11,508 nucleotides of DNA from contig DATJFH010000361.1 in NCBI GenBank assembly GCA_035495815.1, positions 1-11,508 on the forward strand, given 5' to 3'. Within the stretch, counting starts at the first letter, position 1, and every line of letters starts with the position of its first letter. Made by a program: the position numbers and the translations under genes. A model generated the notes under the pieces. It ran no database searches. It was not told where the DNA came from and worked only from the letters and a program-made list of their open reading frames with translations. This document shows positions 1 through 6,722 of this stretch, one piece after another. Source of the DNA: DATJFH01 sp035495815. GTDB taxonomy: Bacteria; Acidobacteriota; Terriglobia; Bryobacterales; Bryobacteraceae.

Positions 1-15
1 GATTCTCGCCAATGA
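1..15 (+). CDS. parA: ParA, C-terminal end only (partial)
   Basis: The first four codons of frame 1 read Asp-Ser-Arg-Gln and end in TGA at 13-15. The stop overlaps the parB start as ATGA, the usual join of translationally coupled genes. parB nearly always follows parA, the ATPase of the chromosome segregation system, so this is most simply the tail of parA. Only the overlap and the context support it; four residues cannot identify a protein. Confidence 0.45.
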   Translation, partial: DSRQ

Positions 16-911
16 ACAAGCCGCAAGAAGGGCCCCGTCGAGCGCTCGGTAAGGGCCTGACGGCCTTGTTGCCGACTCGCCAGCACCCGCCGGTTCCCGC
101 GCCGGAACACACCGCCGATCCATCCCCCGCCGACCGCATCGGTATCGATGAGATCGACCCCAACCCGCTGCAGCCCCGCCGCGTATTCGAACCCGAGCGC
201 CTGCACGAATTGGCCGCCTCTATCCGGACGAATGGGATCATTCAGCCTATCGTGGTCCGCCCCGCCGCGGGACGCTATCAGCTCGTCGCCGGAGAGCGCC
301 GATGGCGGGCGGCAAAGCTGGCTGGCCTCGACACGGTTCCGGTCGTCATCCGCCACATCCCCGATGAGCGCCTCCTCGAAATCACCCTTGTCGAAAATAT
401 CCAGCGCGAGGACCTCAATCCCATTGAAACCGCCCTCGCCTTCGACCGTCTCGTCCGCGAGCTCCAACTCAGCCATGAGCAGATAGGGCTCAGAACCGGC
501 AAGGATCGCACCACCATTACCAATCTGATCCGCCTCCTCCAACTGCCCGAGGACTTGCAGGCGCTCGTCGCCAGCCGCCGCCTCTCCCAGGGTCACGCAC
601 GCTGCCTGCTCGGAATCCCCGCCGAGCTCCAGCGCGAAGTAGCGGAAAAAGTCGTCGCCCAGGGACTCTCGGTCCGCCAGGTCGAAAGCCTGACCCAGCG
701 CATGACCGAAACCCGTAAACCAAAGACTCCAAAGGAGGTTGCGGTCGATCCCAACGTCAAGGCAGCCATTCAGGAATTGGAGCGCGTGCTGAGTACCAAA
801 GTCCGGATCGTCGAAAAATCGAATAATTCCGGTCGAATCGAGATCGAATATTACTCGACCGAAGACCTCGACCGCATCTATACTGCTATCGCTGGAGACA
901 CCACACAATAG
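12..911 (+). CDS. parB: Chromosome-partitioning protein ParB
   Basis: ParB binds parS sites near the origin, spreads as a CTP-dependent clamp and is moved by ParA. The 299-residue length is normal for a chromosomal ParB. Near the N-terminus RALGKGLTALLP (about 10-21) matches the short basic motif that stimulates ParA. The CTP-binding ParB/Srx domain covers about 43-140, with the GERRWRAA box at 94-101 and ENIQREDLNPIE at 128-139. A helix-turn-helix for parS recognition follows at about 153-175 (LSHEQIGLRTGKDRTTI). The C-terminal 50 or so residues form the usual dimerisation region, separated by a charged linker near 230-245. The ATG overlaps the upstream stop (ATGA) and has no Shine-Dalgarno of its own in the visible 11 bp, so translational coupling to parA is likely. 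No full parS site was found in the window. Confidence 0.97.
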   Translation: MNKPQEGPRRALGKGLTALLPTRQHPPVPAPEHTADPSPADRIGIDEIDPNPLQPRRVFEPERLHELAASIRTNGIIQPIVVRPAAGRYQLVAGERRWRAAKLAGLDTVPVVIRHIPDERLLEITLVENIQREDLNPIETALAFDRLVRELQLSHEQIGLRTGKDRTTITNLIRLLQLPEDLQALVASRRLSQGHARCLLGIPAELQREVAEKVVAQGLSVRQVESLTQRMTETRKPKTPKEVAVDPNVKAAIQELERVLSTKVRIVEKSNNSGRIEIEYYSTEDLDRIYTAIAGDTTQ

Positions 912-917
912 TGGTGT
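898..917. terminator. Hairpin between convergent parB and merR-like genes
   Basis: ACACCAC (898-904) and GTGGTGT (911-917) form a perfect 7-bp stem with a 6-nt loop. The stem covers the parB stop codon and ends two bases before the stop of the opposing gene. On the plus strand it is followed by a weak T-rich stretch (TCTTACTT). It could serve as a shared terminator, but the stem is short and the T tract poor. Confidence 0.35.
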
Positions 918-919
918 TC

Positions 920-1384
920 TTACTTGAGCAACGCCAGGATCGCCGCCAGTTCCTTCCGGATCTCCGGTAGCGCATCGCCCGCGAAAAGCTCAGCCTGCTG
1001 GCTCTTCACCGGCCGCTTCCGCTTTCCTTTCGGTTCGCTGTTCAGAAACTGTCTCGCGCCCTCGATCGTGTACTTCTTCTCGTAAAGCAGGTGCTTGATC
1101 TTGAGGAGCAGTTCGACTTCCCTGCGCCGGTACATGCGGTGCCCCGTGTCCGACTTCTTCGGTCCCACCGCCGGGAACTCCGTTTCCCAATACCGTAATA
1201 CATAGGGTTCCACCCCGACCAGATCGCTCACTTCCCCGATGCGAAAGTATAGCTTGTCTGGTATGTCTGCGGGCTCGGCATTGGGTTCCGGAACGTCCAC
1301 CATGCTCAGGATATCCCGGAAGACACTCTTGTGCACGTCCCAGGCATGGAAAATCGACCGCCCGGTCGGGACATTGACCTCCAT
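920..1384 (-). CDS. MerR-family transcriptional regulator
   Basis: This 154-residue protein has a MerR-type DNA-binding domain. LYFRIGEVSDLVGVEPYVLRYW (about 45-66) forms the helix-turn-helix, GHRMYRRREVELLLKIKHLL (81-100) the wing and following helix, and KKYTIEGARQFLN (103-115) the next conserved helix. A basic linker (GKRKRPVKSQQ) leads to a C-terminal helix (about 137-153) suited to coiled-coil dimerisation. No cysteine-rich metal site or large ligand domain is present, so it resembles the short MerR-like regulators of many Acidobacteria and Deltaproteobacteria whose effector is unknown. It converges on parB with only 8 bp between stops. The start is uncertain: the ATG at 1384 has no ribosome-binding site but lies just after an AT-rich stretch (AAATTATTTTTGAA), while a second ATG at 1303 would give 127 residues. 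Targets cannot be told from sequence. Confidence 0.88.
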   Translation of the reverse strand: MEVNVPTGRSIFHAWDVHKSVFRDILSMVDVPEPNAEPADIPDKLYFRIGEVSDLVGVEPYVLRYWETEFPAVGPKKSDTGHRMYRRREVELLLKIKHLLYEKKYTIEGARQFLNSEPKGKRKRPVKSQQAELFAGDALPEIRKELAAILALLK

Positions 1385-1486
1385 TTCAAAAATAATTTCT
1401 CAATCGGCACACCCACATACAACCGCCGCCCCCCCGTTCCCCCGGACTTGCCCTGCTATTGTGGGGATGTGAACCCTTTGGCCGGC

Positions 1487-1512
1487 TTCATCAGAATTCA
1501 TCACATTCAACA
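1487..1512. repeat. Three phased TTCAWCA direct repeats
   Basis: TTCATCA occurs at 1487-1493 and 1497-1503, and TTCAACA at 1506-1512, so the copies start 10 and 9 bp apart, about one helical turn. They lie in the spacer between the 3' end of the pcaB-like gene and the 5' side of the merR-like gene, roughly 100-130 bp upstream of the merR start. Phased direct repeats are typical of operators that bind regulator arrays. No regulator can be assigned, and chance is possible in so short a motif. Confidence 0.35.
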
Positions 1513-1574
1513 CTGTTCCCGTTGAAATTGGCTTCGCTCGTCCGTTTTCGATTCGCTCGAAGTTGGCGCCGCCG

Positions 1575-2921
1575 TCACTCCTCCGGCTCCAGGAGGCGCA
1601 CCCGAAACGCCTCCGCCGATCCCAGGTAGGCTTCCGGCGATTCGAGATCTCGCAGCCCCTCCGCGCCCGGGTGACCCGCGATTTCGGGCATCCCGGCCAG
1701 CACGTCTTTCAGATGACGTCCCTCGGCGGCGCAACGCCGGACCGCCTCCTCGAGCAGCCGATGCGCCGCGTCCCGTCCCATTCGCGCCGCCAGCAGCGTA
1801 GCCGCGCGTTCCGCGAACACCACCCCCCGCGTCGCCTCCAGGTTGGCGCGCATGCGAGCGCGGTCCACACTCAGACCCTCCGCCGCCTCCGCCATCGACT
1901 CCATGGCGCCGCCCGTCGTCTGGATGACGCCGGCCATCGTAGGCCACTCCGAATGCCAGCCGCCCAACCCGCGCTCCTGCTCGCCGGGCATCGCCGAAAG
2001 GAAGCCCGCCACCAGCCCCGGCAGCCGGTATCCCGCCGCCAGCGCCACTGCGCATCCCGCCGGATTGGCTTTGTGCGGCATCGTGGACGACCCTCCGCGT
2101 CCGGACCCGGAAGGCTCGGCTGCTTCGCCCACTTCGTGCTGCATGAGCAGTGCCAGGTCGCGAGCCATCTTGGCCAGCGATCCGATGTAGACGCCGCACG
2201 CCGACACCAGCCAGCCCAGCCGGTCGCGGTGCGCGTGCCACGGCGCCTCCGGGCAGGGAAGCTCCAGTTCCGCAGCCAACGCCTCGGCCACCTCGATTCC
2301 CCGATCGCCGAGGCTCGCCAGCGTCCCGCTCGCGCCGCCGAACTGCGGCAGCAGAGCGTCTTCGAATGCTCCCTCCATCCGGTCCCAGCCGCGCCGCAAC
2401 GCCGCCAGCCAGCCGGCTGCTTTGAGCCCGAATGTGACCGGCGGGGCGGGCTGCATCAGGGTGCGTCCCAGCATCACGGTCCCCGCGTGATCGGCGGCCA
2501 GTCGCGCCAACGCCGCGTCGAGCCGCCCCTGGCTTCCCGCCAGTAACACCCGAGCCCTTCTCAATAGCAGGACCAGCGCCGTATCCGAGATGTCCTGGCT
2601 GGTCGCGCCCCAGTGCACGAATCCGGCGGCGGCCGGATCCTGATCCCGCACGCGCAGCGTCAGCGCCTTCACCAGCGGAATCGCGGGCGTTCCCGTGCGT
2701 AGCGTCTCGCGCGCGATCTCGGCGGTGTCGAAGTATTCCGCCTTCGCCGACGCGGTGATCGCGCCGCCGGCGCCCGCCGGAATGACGCCCAGCCGCGCCT
2801 CGACTCGGGCCAGTGCGGCCTCGACGTCCAGCATCGCCTGCAGGACCGCCGTGTCCGAGAACAGTTCCGCCAGCGCCTCCGTGGTGGCGAGGCTCGTTAC
2901 CAATCGCGAGGTTGTGCTCAT
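1575..2921 (-). CDS. pcaB: 3-carboxy-cis,cis-muconate cycloisomerase (PcaB-like)
   Basis: This member of the fumarase/aspartase superfamily is 448 residues, the usual PcaB length. PcaB cyclises 3-carboxy-cis,cis-muconate to 4-carboxymuconolactone in the protocatechuate branch of the beta-ketoadipate pathway. The superfamily signature GSSTMPHKANP is at 277-287 and VHWGATSQDISD at 102-113. The PcaB-like block PPVTFGLKAAGW (160-171), FGGASGTLASLG (194-205) and PWHAHRDRLGWL (227-238) favours this subfamily over adenylosuccinate lyase; GRTLMQ at 152-157 lacks the His found in many relatives, as in PcaB. The ATG at 2921 overlaps the upstream DinB-like stop as ATGA, so I reject the 32-residue longer frame. 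It is the last gene of the pduO-type/DinB operon. No other protocatechuate genes are nearby, so the in vivo substrate is less certain than the family. Confidence 0.88.
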   Translation of the reverse strand: MSTTSRLVTSLATTEALAELFSDTAVLQAMLDVEAALARVEARLGVIPAGAGGAITASAKAEYFDTAEIARETLRTGTPAIPLVKALTLRVRDQDPAAAGFVHWGATSQDISDTALVLLLRRARVLLAGSQGRLDAALARLAADHAGTVMLGRTLMQPAPPVTFGLKAAGWLAALRRGWDRMEGAFEDALLPQFGGASGTLASLGDRGIEVAEALAAELELPCPEAPWHAHRDRLGWLVSACGVYIGSLAKMARDLALLMQHEVGEAAEPSGSGRGGSSTMPHKANPAGCAVALAAGYRLPGLVAGFLSAMPGEQERGLGGWHSEWPTMAGVIQTTGGAMESMAEAAEGLSVDRARMRANLEATRGVVFAERAATLLAARMGRDAAHRLLEEAVRRCAAEGRHLKDVLAGMPEIAGHPGAEGLRDLESPEAYLGSAEAFRVRLLEPEE

Positions 2922-3394
2922 GCGCCGCCGGCCAGCCGCCGCAGCAGCCGGATCTGCCCTGCGTGGTAGACATCGTGCGCCGCCGCTCCGCGAATCAGGC
3001 GCCGGACGGCCGGCCATTTCACTGGATCGGCCGCTTTGAATTCCACCACCGCCCGCCGCAACCGGCGATGCTCCTCTTTCAGGATCTCGACGTCCGATTT
3101 CCAGGCCGGCTCACTGGCCTCCACCGGCCGCTCGAAGAAGTTGCTGCCCGCCACCGCGAAGCCGCCGCGCTTCGCTCCCGTGAGGCGTCGTCGCGCCACA
3201 TATTTCCAGTAGGCCGCGTGCAGTGTCAGCTCCCAGATGTTGTGGCGCCCCGGCGCAACACGCCACGACGCCTCGCTCGCCGTCACCCCGCGGATCGACC
3301 CGTACAGGTTCGGACCGTGCCACGACTTCTTGTCGAAGGCTTCGTCGAGCGACTGAAGCAGCATGCCGATTTCGATCTCGAACCCGCGCACCAT
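2918..3394 (-). CDS. DinB-family (DfsB/YfiT-like) putative metalloprotein
   Basis: This 158-residue protein fits the DinB/YfiT four-helix-bundle family. Candidate metal ligands are visible: H51 and H59 in HNIWELTLH, and H140 and H144 in HDVYHAGQI, the family's HxxxH motif before the last helix. Many members bind a divalent metal and some are thiol-dependent S-transferases; others have no known role, and none can be assigned here. The start is well fixed, because an in-frame TAG lies one codon upstream of the ATG at 3394. It is the middle gene of an operon: 55 bp follow the adenosyltransferase stop, and its TGA overlaps the pcaB start by 4 bp. It is unrelated to DNA polymerase IV, despite the name. 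Confidence 0.87.
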   Translation of the reverse strand: MVRGFEIEIGMLLQSLDEAFDKKSWHGPNLYGSIRGVTASEASWRVAPGRHNIWELTLHAAYWKYVARRRLTGAKRGGFAVAGSNFFERPVEASEPAWKSDVEILKEEHRRLRRAVVEFKAADPVKWPAVRRLIRGAAAHDVYHAGQIRLLRRLAGGA

Positions 3395-3449
3395 GCTCTA
3401 TTCTGCCCCATCGACTCCGCGCGCGGCGCTCTCCCGCGCCTTCCCCGCT

Positions 3450-4085
3450 TCACTCCTGCCGGGAGCCCGAAGCCGCGCGATTCGGCTCCCACAGCGTCTC
3501 CGGGACGCCGAGCTGCTGGCTCACCCATCGGCTCCACACGAAGAACGCGTCGCTCAGCCGGTTCAGGTACCGCACCGCCTCGGGCGGCGCTTCTCCCTCC
3601 CGCGCCAGGCTCACGCAGACCCGCTCCGCGCGACGGCAGACCGTCCGGCACACGTGCAGCTCCACGTTCGCGCGGCACCCTCCCGGAAGCACGAAGGACC
3701 GCAGCCCGGGCAGCCCCGCGTTCATTTCGTCGATTTCCGACTCCAGGGTCCGAATCTCCACCTCGGTCACCTGAGCCTGTCTCGGATGCACATCCCCGGG
3801 CAGCGTCGCCAGAATCGAGCCGAGATTGAACAGCTCATGCTGCACCCGTCTCAGGATCGCCGTCAGGCGGGTCAGGCCGCTTCTCTCCACCGAGAGCTGC
3901 TCGCAGGTCAGGCACGCCGCTCCGACCCACGCGTTCAGCTCGTCCACCGTACCGTAGGCTTCGATCCGGCGCGCGTCCTTCGGCAGCCGCTGGCCTCCCG
4001 CGAGGCTGGTCTCTCCCGCGTCGCCGCCCTTCGTGTAAATGCGGTTCAGCGCCAAACGCGGTTCGTTGAATGCAGGATCTTCCAT
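3450..4085 (-). CDS. pduO: Cob(I)yrinic acid a,c-diamide adenosyltransferase, PduO type
   Basis: The enzyme transfers the 5'-deoxyadenosyl group of ATP to cob(I)alamin, making coenzyme B12 in the cytosol. The 211 residues match the PduO/MMAB family. The N-terminal ATP-binding stretch holds YTKGGDAGETSLAGG (17-31) and RRIEAYGTVDELNAWVG (39-55). VQHELFNLGSILA (81-93), RSFVLPGG (129-136), CRTVCRRAERV (146-156) and NRLSDAFFVWSRW (175-187) complete the conserved set. The frame is open far upstream, but similarity begins near IYTKGG and the ATG at 4085 leaves a normal short N-terminus. It is the first gene of the operon with the DinB-like and pcaB-like genes, behind a -10-like CATAAT on the minus strand at 4101-4106. 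No B12-dependent enzyme or cobalamin riboswitch is visible next to it. Confidence 0.94.
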   Translation of the reverse strand: MEDPAFNEPRLALNRIYTKGGDAGETSLAGGQRLPKDARRIEAYGTVDELNAWVGAACLTCEQLSVERSGLTRLTAILRRVQHELFNLGSILATLPGDVHPRQAQVTEVEIRTLESEIDEMNAGLPGLRSFVLPGGCRANVELHVCRTVCRRAERVCVSLAREGEAPPEAVRYLNRLSDAFFVWSRWVSQQLGVPETLWEPNRAASGSRQE

Positions 4086-4100
4086 GCCGCCCCCGCCACT

Positions 4101-4106
4101 ATTATG
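4101..4106 (-). promoter_or_regulatory. -10-like box for the pduO-type operon
   Basis: On the minus strand CATAAT lies here, 15 nt before the adenosyltransferase ATG, which would give a leader of about 8 nt. No good -35 is seen 16-18 bp upstream. The surrounding 10 bp (GCCATAATAG) match the divergent promoter box on the plus strand (GGCATAATAG) at nine of ten positions. The box also lies in the loop and arm of a small hairpin (CGCCA at 4094-4098 with TGGCG at 4105-4109). Confidence 0.4.
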
Positions 4107-4141
4107 GCGCTGATTTCGATGCCGGCCCGAAAACGAGGATT

Positions 4142-4150
4142 TGGCATAAT
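4142..4150 (+). promoter_or_regulatory. Extended -10 promoter of the methyltransferase gene
   Basis: TGGCATAAT fits an extended -10 element (TGn followed by CATAAT, one mismatch from TATAAT). No -35 match is present at 16-18 bp. The hexamer ends 7 nt before the ATG at 4158, so transcription should begin at or beside the start codon. The 7-nt gap has no Shine-Dalgarno. A leaderless mRNA is the simplest reading. Confidence 0.5.
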
Positions 4151-4157
4151 AGCACTC

Positions 4158-5174
4158 ATGGCAACTACGACTACTCAACCACATCAGCCCAATCCGGAGC
4201 TGATCTTCGAAACCCTCAACGCATACCAGCGAACCAATGCTCTTCGAGCCGCCATCGATCTCGATCTGTTCACCGCCATCGCCGAAGGCGTCACCACAGC
4301 CGCCGGACTGGCCGGCCGGCTGAACGTCGCCGAGCGCGGCGCCAGAATTCTGTGCGATTACCTGACCGTGGTCGGCTTCCTCACCAAGCAGAACGGCCAG
4401 TGGTCTCTCACACCGGACTCGGCCATGTTTCTCGACCGCCGGTCGCCCGCCTATATGGGCGCCATGGTCCGCTTCCTCCATTCCCCCGGCCTGATGGGAA
4501 ATTTCTCCGACTTGGCGGCGGCCGTTAAGAAAGGCGGCTCGGTCACCGGTGGAACCGTGGAGCCGGAGAATCCGGTGTGGGTGGAGTTCGCCCACAGCAT
4601 GGTTCCCCTGATGGCCATGCCGGCCGACTTCATCGCCGGAGTTGTCGATGCGGACGCCGGCGCGCCCTGCAAAGTGCTGGACATCGCCGCCGGACACGGC
4701 ATTTTCGGCGTCACCATCGCGCGCCGCAATCCCAACGCGCGAATCGTCGCGCTGGACTGGGGCATGGTGCTTGAAGTCGCCCGGGAGAACGCCGCCAAAG
4801 CGGGAGTCTCGGACCGCTACGAGACCATCGCCGGCAGCGCCTTCGAAGTCGATCTCGGCAAGGATTACGATGTCGTGCTGCTGACCAACTTCCTCCACCA
4901 CTTCGATGTCCCGACCTGCGAGGGGCTGCTGCGCAGAGTGCATGCGGCCTTGAAGCCCGGTGGCAAGGCCGTGACGCTGGAGTTCGTCCCCAACGAGGAC
5001 CGCGTCTCTCCGCCGGCCGCCGCGACCTTCAGCCTGATGATGCTCGGTTCGACGCCCGCCGGAGACGCCTACACGTTCGCGGAACTCGACAGGATGTTCC
5101 GGAATAGCGGATTCGGTCCCAGCGAGGCCCACAAGCTGCCCGGTCCGCAGACGGTGATCGTGTCGCCGGCATAG
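4158..5174 (+). CDS. SAM-dependent O-methyltransferase-like protein
   Basis: This 338-residue protein has the layout of the Methyltransf_2 group (acetylserotonin/hydroxyneurosporene O-methyltransferase relatives). The N-terminal winged-helix dimerisation domain (about 12-100) includes NALRAAIDLDLFTAIAEG and a sensor-like GFLTKQNGQWSLT stretch. The C-terminal Rossmann domain holds SAM motif I, VLDIAAGHGIFG (173-184), the acidic strand end VALDW (197-201) and the post-motif TNFLHHFD (243-250), where the His pair sits near the usual catalytic His. LKPGGKAVTLEF (265-276) closes the core. The methyl acceptor cannot be deduced. The ATG at 4158 is preferred because the family similarity starts just after it and a promoter sits directly upstream; the longer open frame is antisense to the pduO-type gene. 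It stands alone, divergent from that operon, and its stop is 8 bp from the opposing metallohydrolase stop. Confidence 0.9.
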   Translation: MATTTTQPHQPNPELIFETLNAYQRTNALRAAIDLDLFTAIAEGVTTAAGLAGRLNVAERGARILCDYLTVVGFLTKQNGQWSLTPDSAMFLDRRSPAYMGAMVRFLHSPGLMGNFSDLAAAVKKGGSVTGGTVEPENPVWVEFAHSMVPLMAMPADFIAGVVDADAGAPCKVLDIAAGHGIFGVTIARRNPNARIVALDWGMVLEVARENAAKAGVSDRYETIAGSAFEVDLGKDYDVVLLTNFLHHFDVPTCEGLLRRVHAALKPGGKAVTLEFVPNEDRVSPPAAATFSLMMLGSTPAGDAYTFAELDRMFRNSGFGPSEAHKLPGPQTVIVSPA

Positions 5175-5182
5175 GCTGGAAA

Positions 5183-6721
5183 CTATCGGGCGCCTTGGCC
5201 GGCCAGACGCCGGTAGATCTCTTCCGCTTCCTTGAACGTGGCTTGCGCTTTCTCGTAGTCGGGCGGCGAGGGATAATCGGCGGCCGTGAGGCCGGCGGCG
5301 AGGCCGTGGATGTAGTCCGCCCAACGAATCGCGTCCGGCGCCCGCACCGGCAGCTTGCCGCCCTCGGGGAAATAGAAGGGTGAGCTGTGGGCGTACCGTA
5401 TCGTCGCGCCGGCGGGCTCGAAACAGCGCACCGCCAGCCAGCCCGGGCTCTCGACTGTCAATTCCATCGTGGTTTTGACAGCTCCGTCCGGGGCGCCCCC
5501 AAGCGACCGCAGCACCCGGCCGTTGAAGACCACCTCCGTCCGCTCCAGCGGACCCTGCGCCTGCGCGTCGATGCTGAGCCGGACGCGGCGCGCTTTTTGA
5601 AACGGGAACTCCGCGCCGGGCGGCTTGCCGTCGGCGAAAACGCGAAGCAGCGGGCCGTTGGTGGCCACGCTGCGGCCCGCCTTCAGGTCTCGAAACCACC
5701 GTTCGTAATTGAACGGCCCGCTCAAATGTACGTAGACGCGCTCGTATCCGGGCCAGCTCGACATCACGCCCGACGCCGACCCGGCCGAAACCGGAATGCG
5801 AAAGCCGCAGTTCAGGAAGCTGTAATACAGATCCAGCATCCACTGGGCGAAGCCGGGAACCGTCCGGTAGACCGGATCCGCGCGCTCCATGGATCCGTAC
5901 TTCTCGGCGTCGAGCAGCACGTCGCGCGGGTGAAAATGATTGTTGACCACGCCGATCGCGTCGAGCGCTCCGAAAGCGAGGTTGACCGGGATGTTCTTCC
6001 AGATCGGCTTCTCCCCGTCCACGAATCCGCCCTGCGCGCGCGCCTCGCGGCAGAACTCCAGCTCGAGCGGAAACAGAAGCGCCGGGTTCGCCTCCACCGG
6101 ACGCGGCGTGTTCAGCAGCACGACGGCCCCGTGTCCGCCGCGCAGCCGCTCCACTTCCTGGTTCTGCAGGGTGACCACGTGCTTTGCGTCCCCCCCGCCC
6201 AGGTTCGCCGCCGGATACGGCGATCTGACGGGCCGGCCGTCGCCGGCGTGGCGCGTGATTACCGGCGCGACGTTCAGTTCTTCGGCCCGCGCCAGCAGCG
6301 GCATCTCCTCGGGCTTGCGATGCGTGTGCAGGTCGCCTGAATACCAGCCCTCCTTGTTCATGTCGCCGAAGAGCGGGACGTCGAGCGTCACCCGCGCGGT
6401 CCCTCCGGCGGACAGCTCCACGCTCTTCTCGACCCCGCGGTATTCGGCGCCCTTTTCCGCGCGCACGGTGTAGCGCCCGGGCGGGAGGCTCACCGAGGCG
6501 CGGCCGTCCACGACCGAGTGCGTCTCCACCTGCCGCTTGTAGACGATCGCGCCCGGAATCTCGAACCGCCTGCCGTCCTCGCCCGTGATGTATACGCGGG
6601 CCGCCGCCGGCCGCCCGCGGGCGCTGACGCGCAGCTCCAGCGCGGCGGTTTCGGAGCGCAGGACAAACGGCTGGGCCAGCGCGGCCAGGAACGGACGGCG
6701 GGCGATCTTTCTGCCGGCCAC
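5183..6721 (-). CDS. CehA/McbA-family PHP-type metallohydrolase, probably exported
   Basis: The 512-residue protein starts at GTG 6721, one base after the TGA of the upstream gene, with AAGAAGAG as a possible ribosome-binding site. The 34-residue longer frame overlaps that gene and looks non-coding. The N-terminus carries ARRPFLAALA (7-16), resembling a twin-arginine signal, with a rather short hydrophobic stretch. A beta-sandwich, carboxypeptidase-regulatory-like region follows (about 28-117; PPGRYTVRAEKG at 80-91). WYSGDLHTHRKPEE (126-139) is the entry motif of PHP metal sites. NNHFHPRD (260-267), GSASGVMSSWPGY (314-326) and WFRDLKAGRSVATNGP (342-357) match the later family blocks. Where relatives usually have GSD.H, this has GSASG, so the metal site may be incomplete or different. 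The family includes carbamate hydrolases, but no substrate can be inferred here. It is coupled to the receiver-DUF3052 gene. Confidence 0.84.
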   Translation of the reverse strand: MAGRKIARRPFLAALAQPFVLRSETAALELRVSARGRPAAARVYITGEDGRRFEIPGAIVYKRQVETHSVVDGRASVSLPPGRYTVRAEKGAEYRGVEKSVELSAGGTARVTLDVPLFGDMNKEGWYSGDLHTHRKPEEMPLLARAEELNVAPVITRHAGDGRPVRSPYPAANLGGGDAKHVVTLQNQEVERLRGGHGAVVLLNTPRPVEANPALLFPLELEFCREARAQGGFVDGEKPIWKNIPVNLAFGALDAIGVVNNHFHPRDVLLDAEKYGSMERADPVYRTVPGFAQWMLDLYYSFLNCGFRIPVSAGSASGVMSSWPGYERVYVHLSGPFNYERWFRDLKAGRSVATNGPLLRVFADGKPPGAEFPFQKARRVRLSIDAQAQGPLERTEVVFNGRVLRSLGGAPDGAVKTTMELTVESPGWLAVRCFEPAGATIRYAHSSPFYFPEGGKLPVRAPDAIRWADYIHGLAAGLTAADYPSPPDYEKAQATFKEAEEIYRRLAGQGAR

Positions 6722-6722
6722 G

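Noticed and set aside
1533..1559. Direct repeat TTCGCTCG (1533-1540 and 1552-1559) after the pcaB-like gene
   Set aside because: Two 8-bp copies do not form a usable stem or a recognised site, and no insertion boundary is visible.
3450..5843. A 797-codon open frame on the minus strand spanning the methyltransferase gene and part of the metallohydrolase gene
   Set aside because: Only its last 211 codons match a known family (PduO-type adenosyltransferase, start 4085). The rest lies antisense to a convincing methyltransferase and in the wrong frame of the metallohydrolase, with a composition typical of GC-rich shadow frames.
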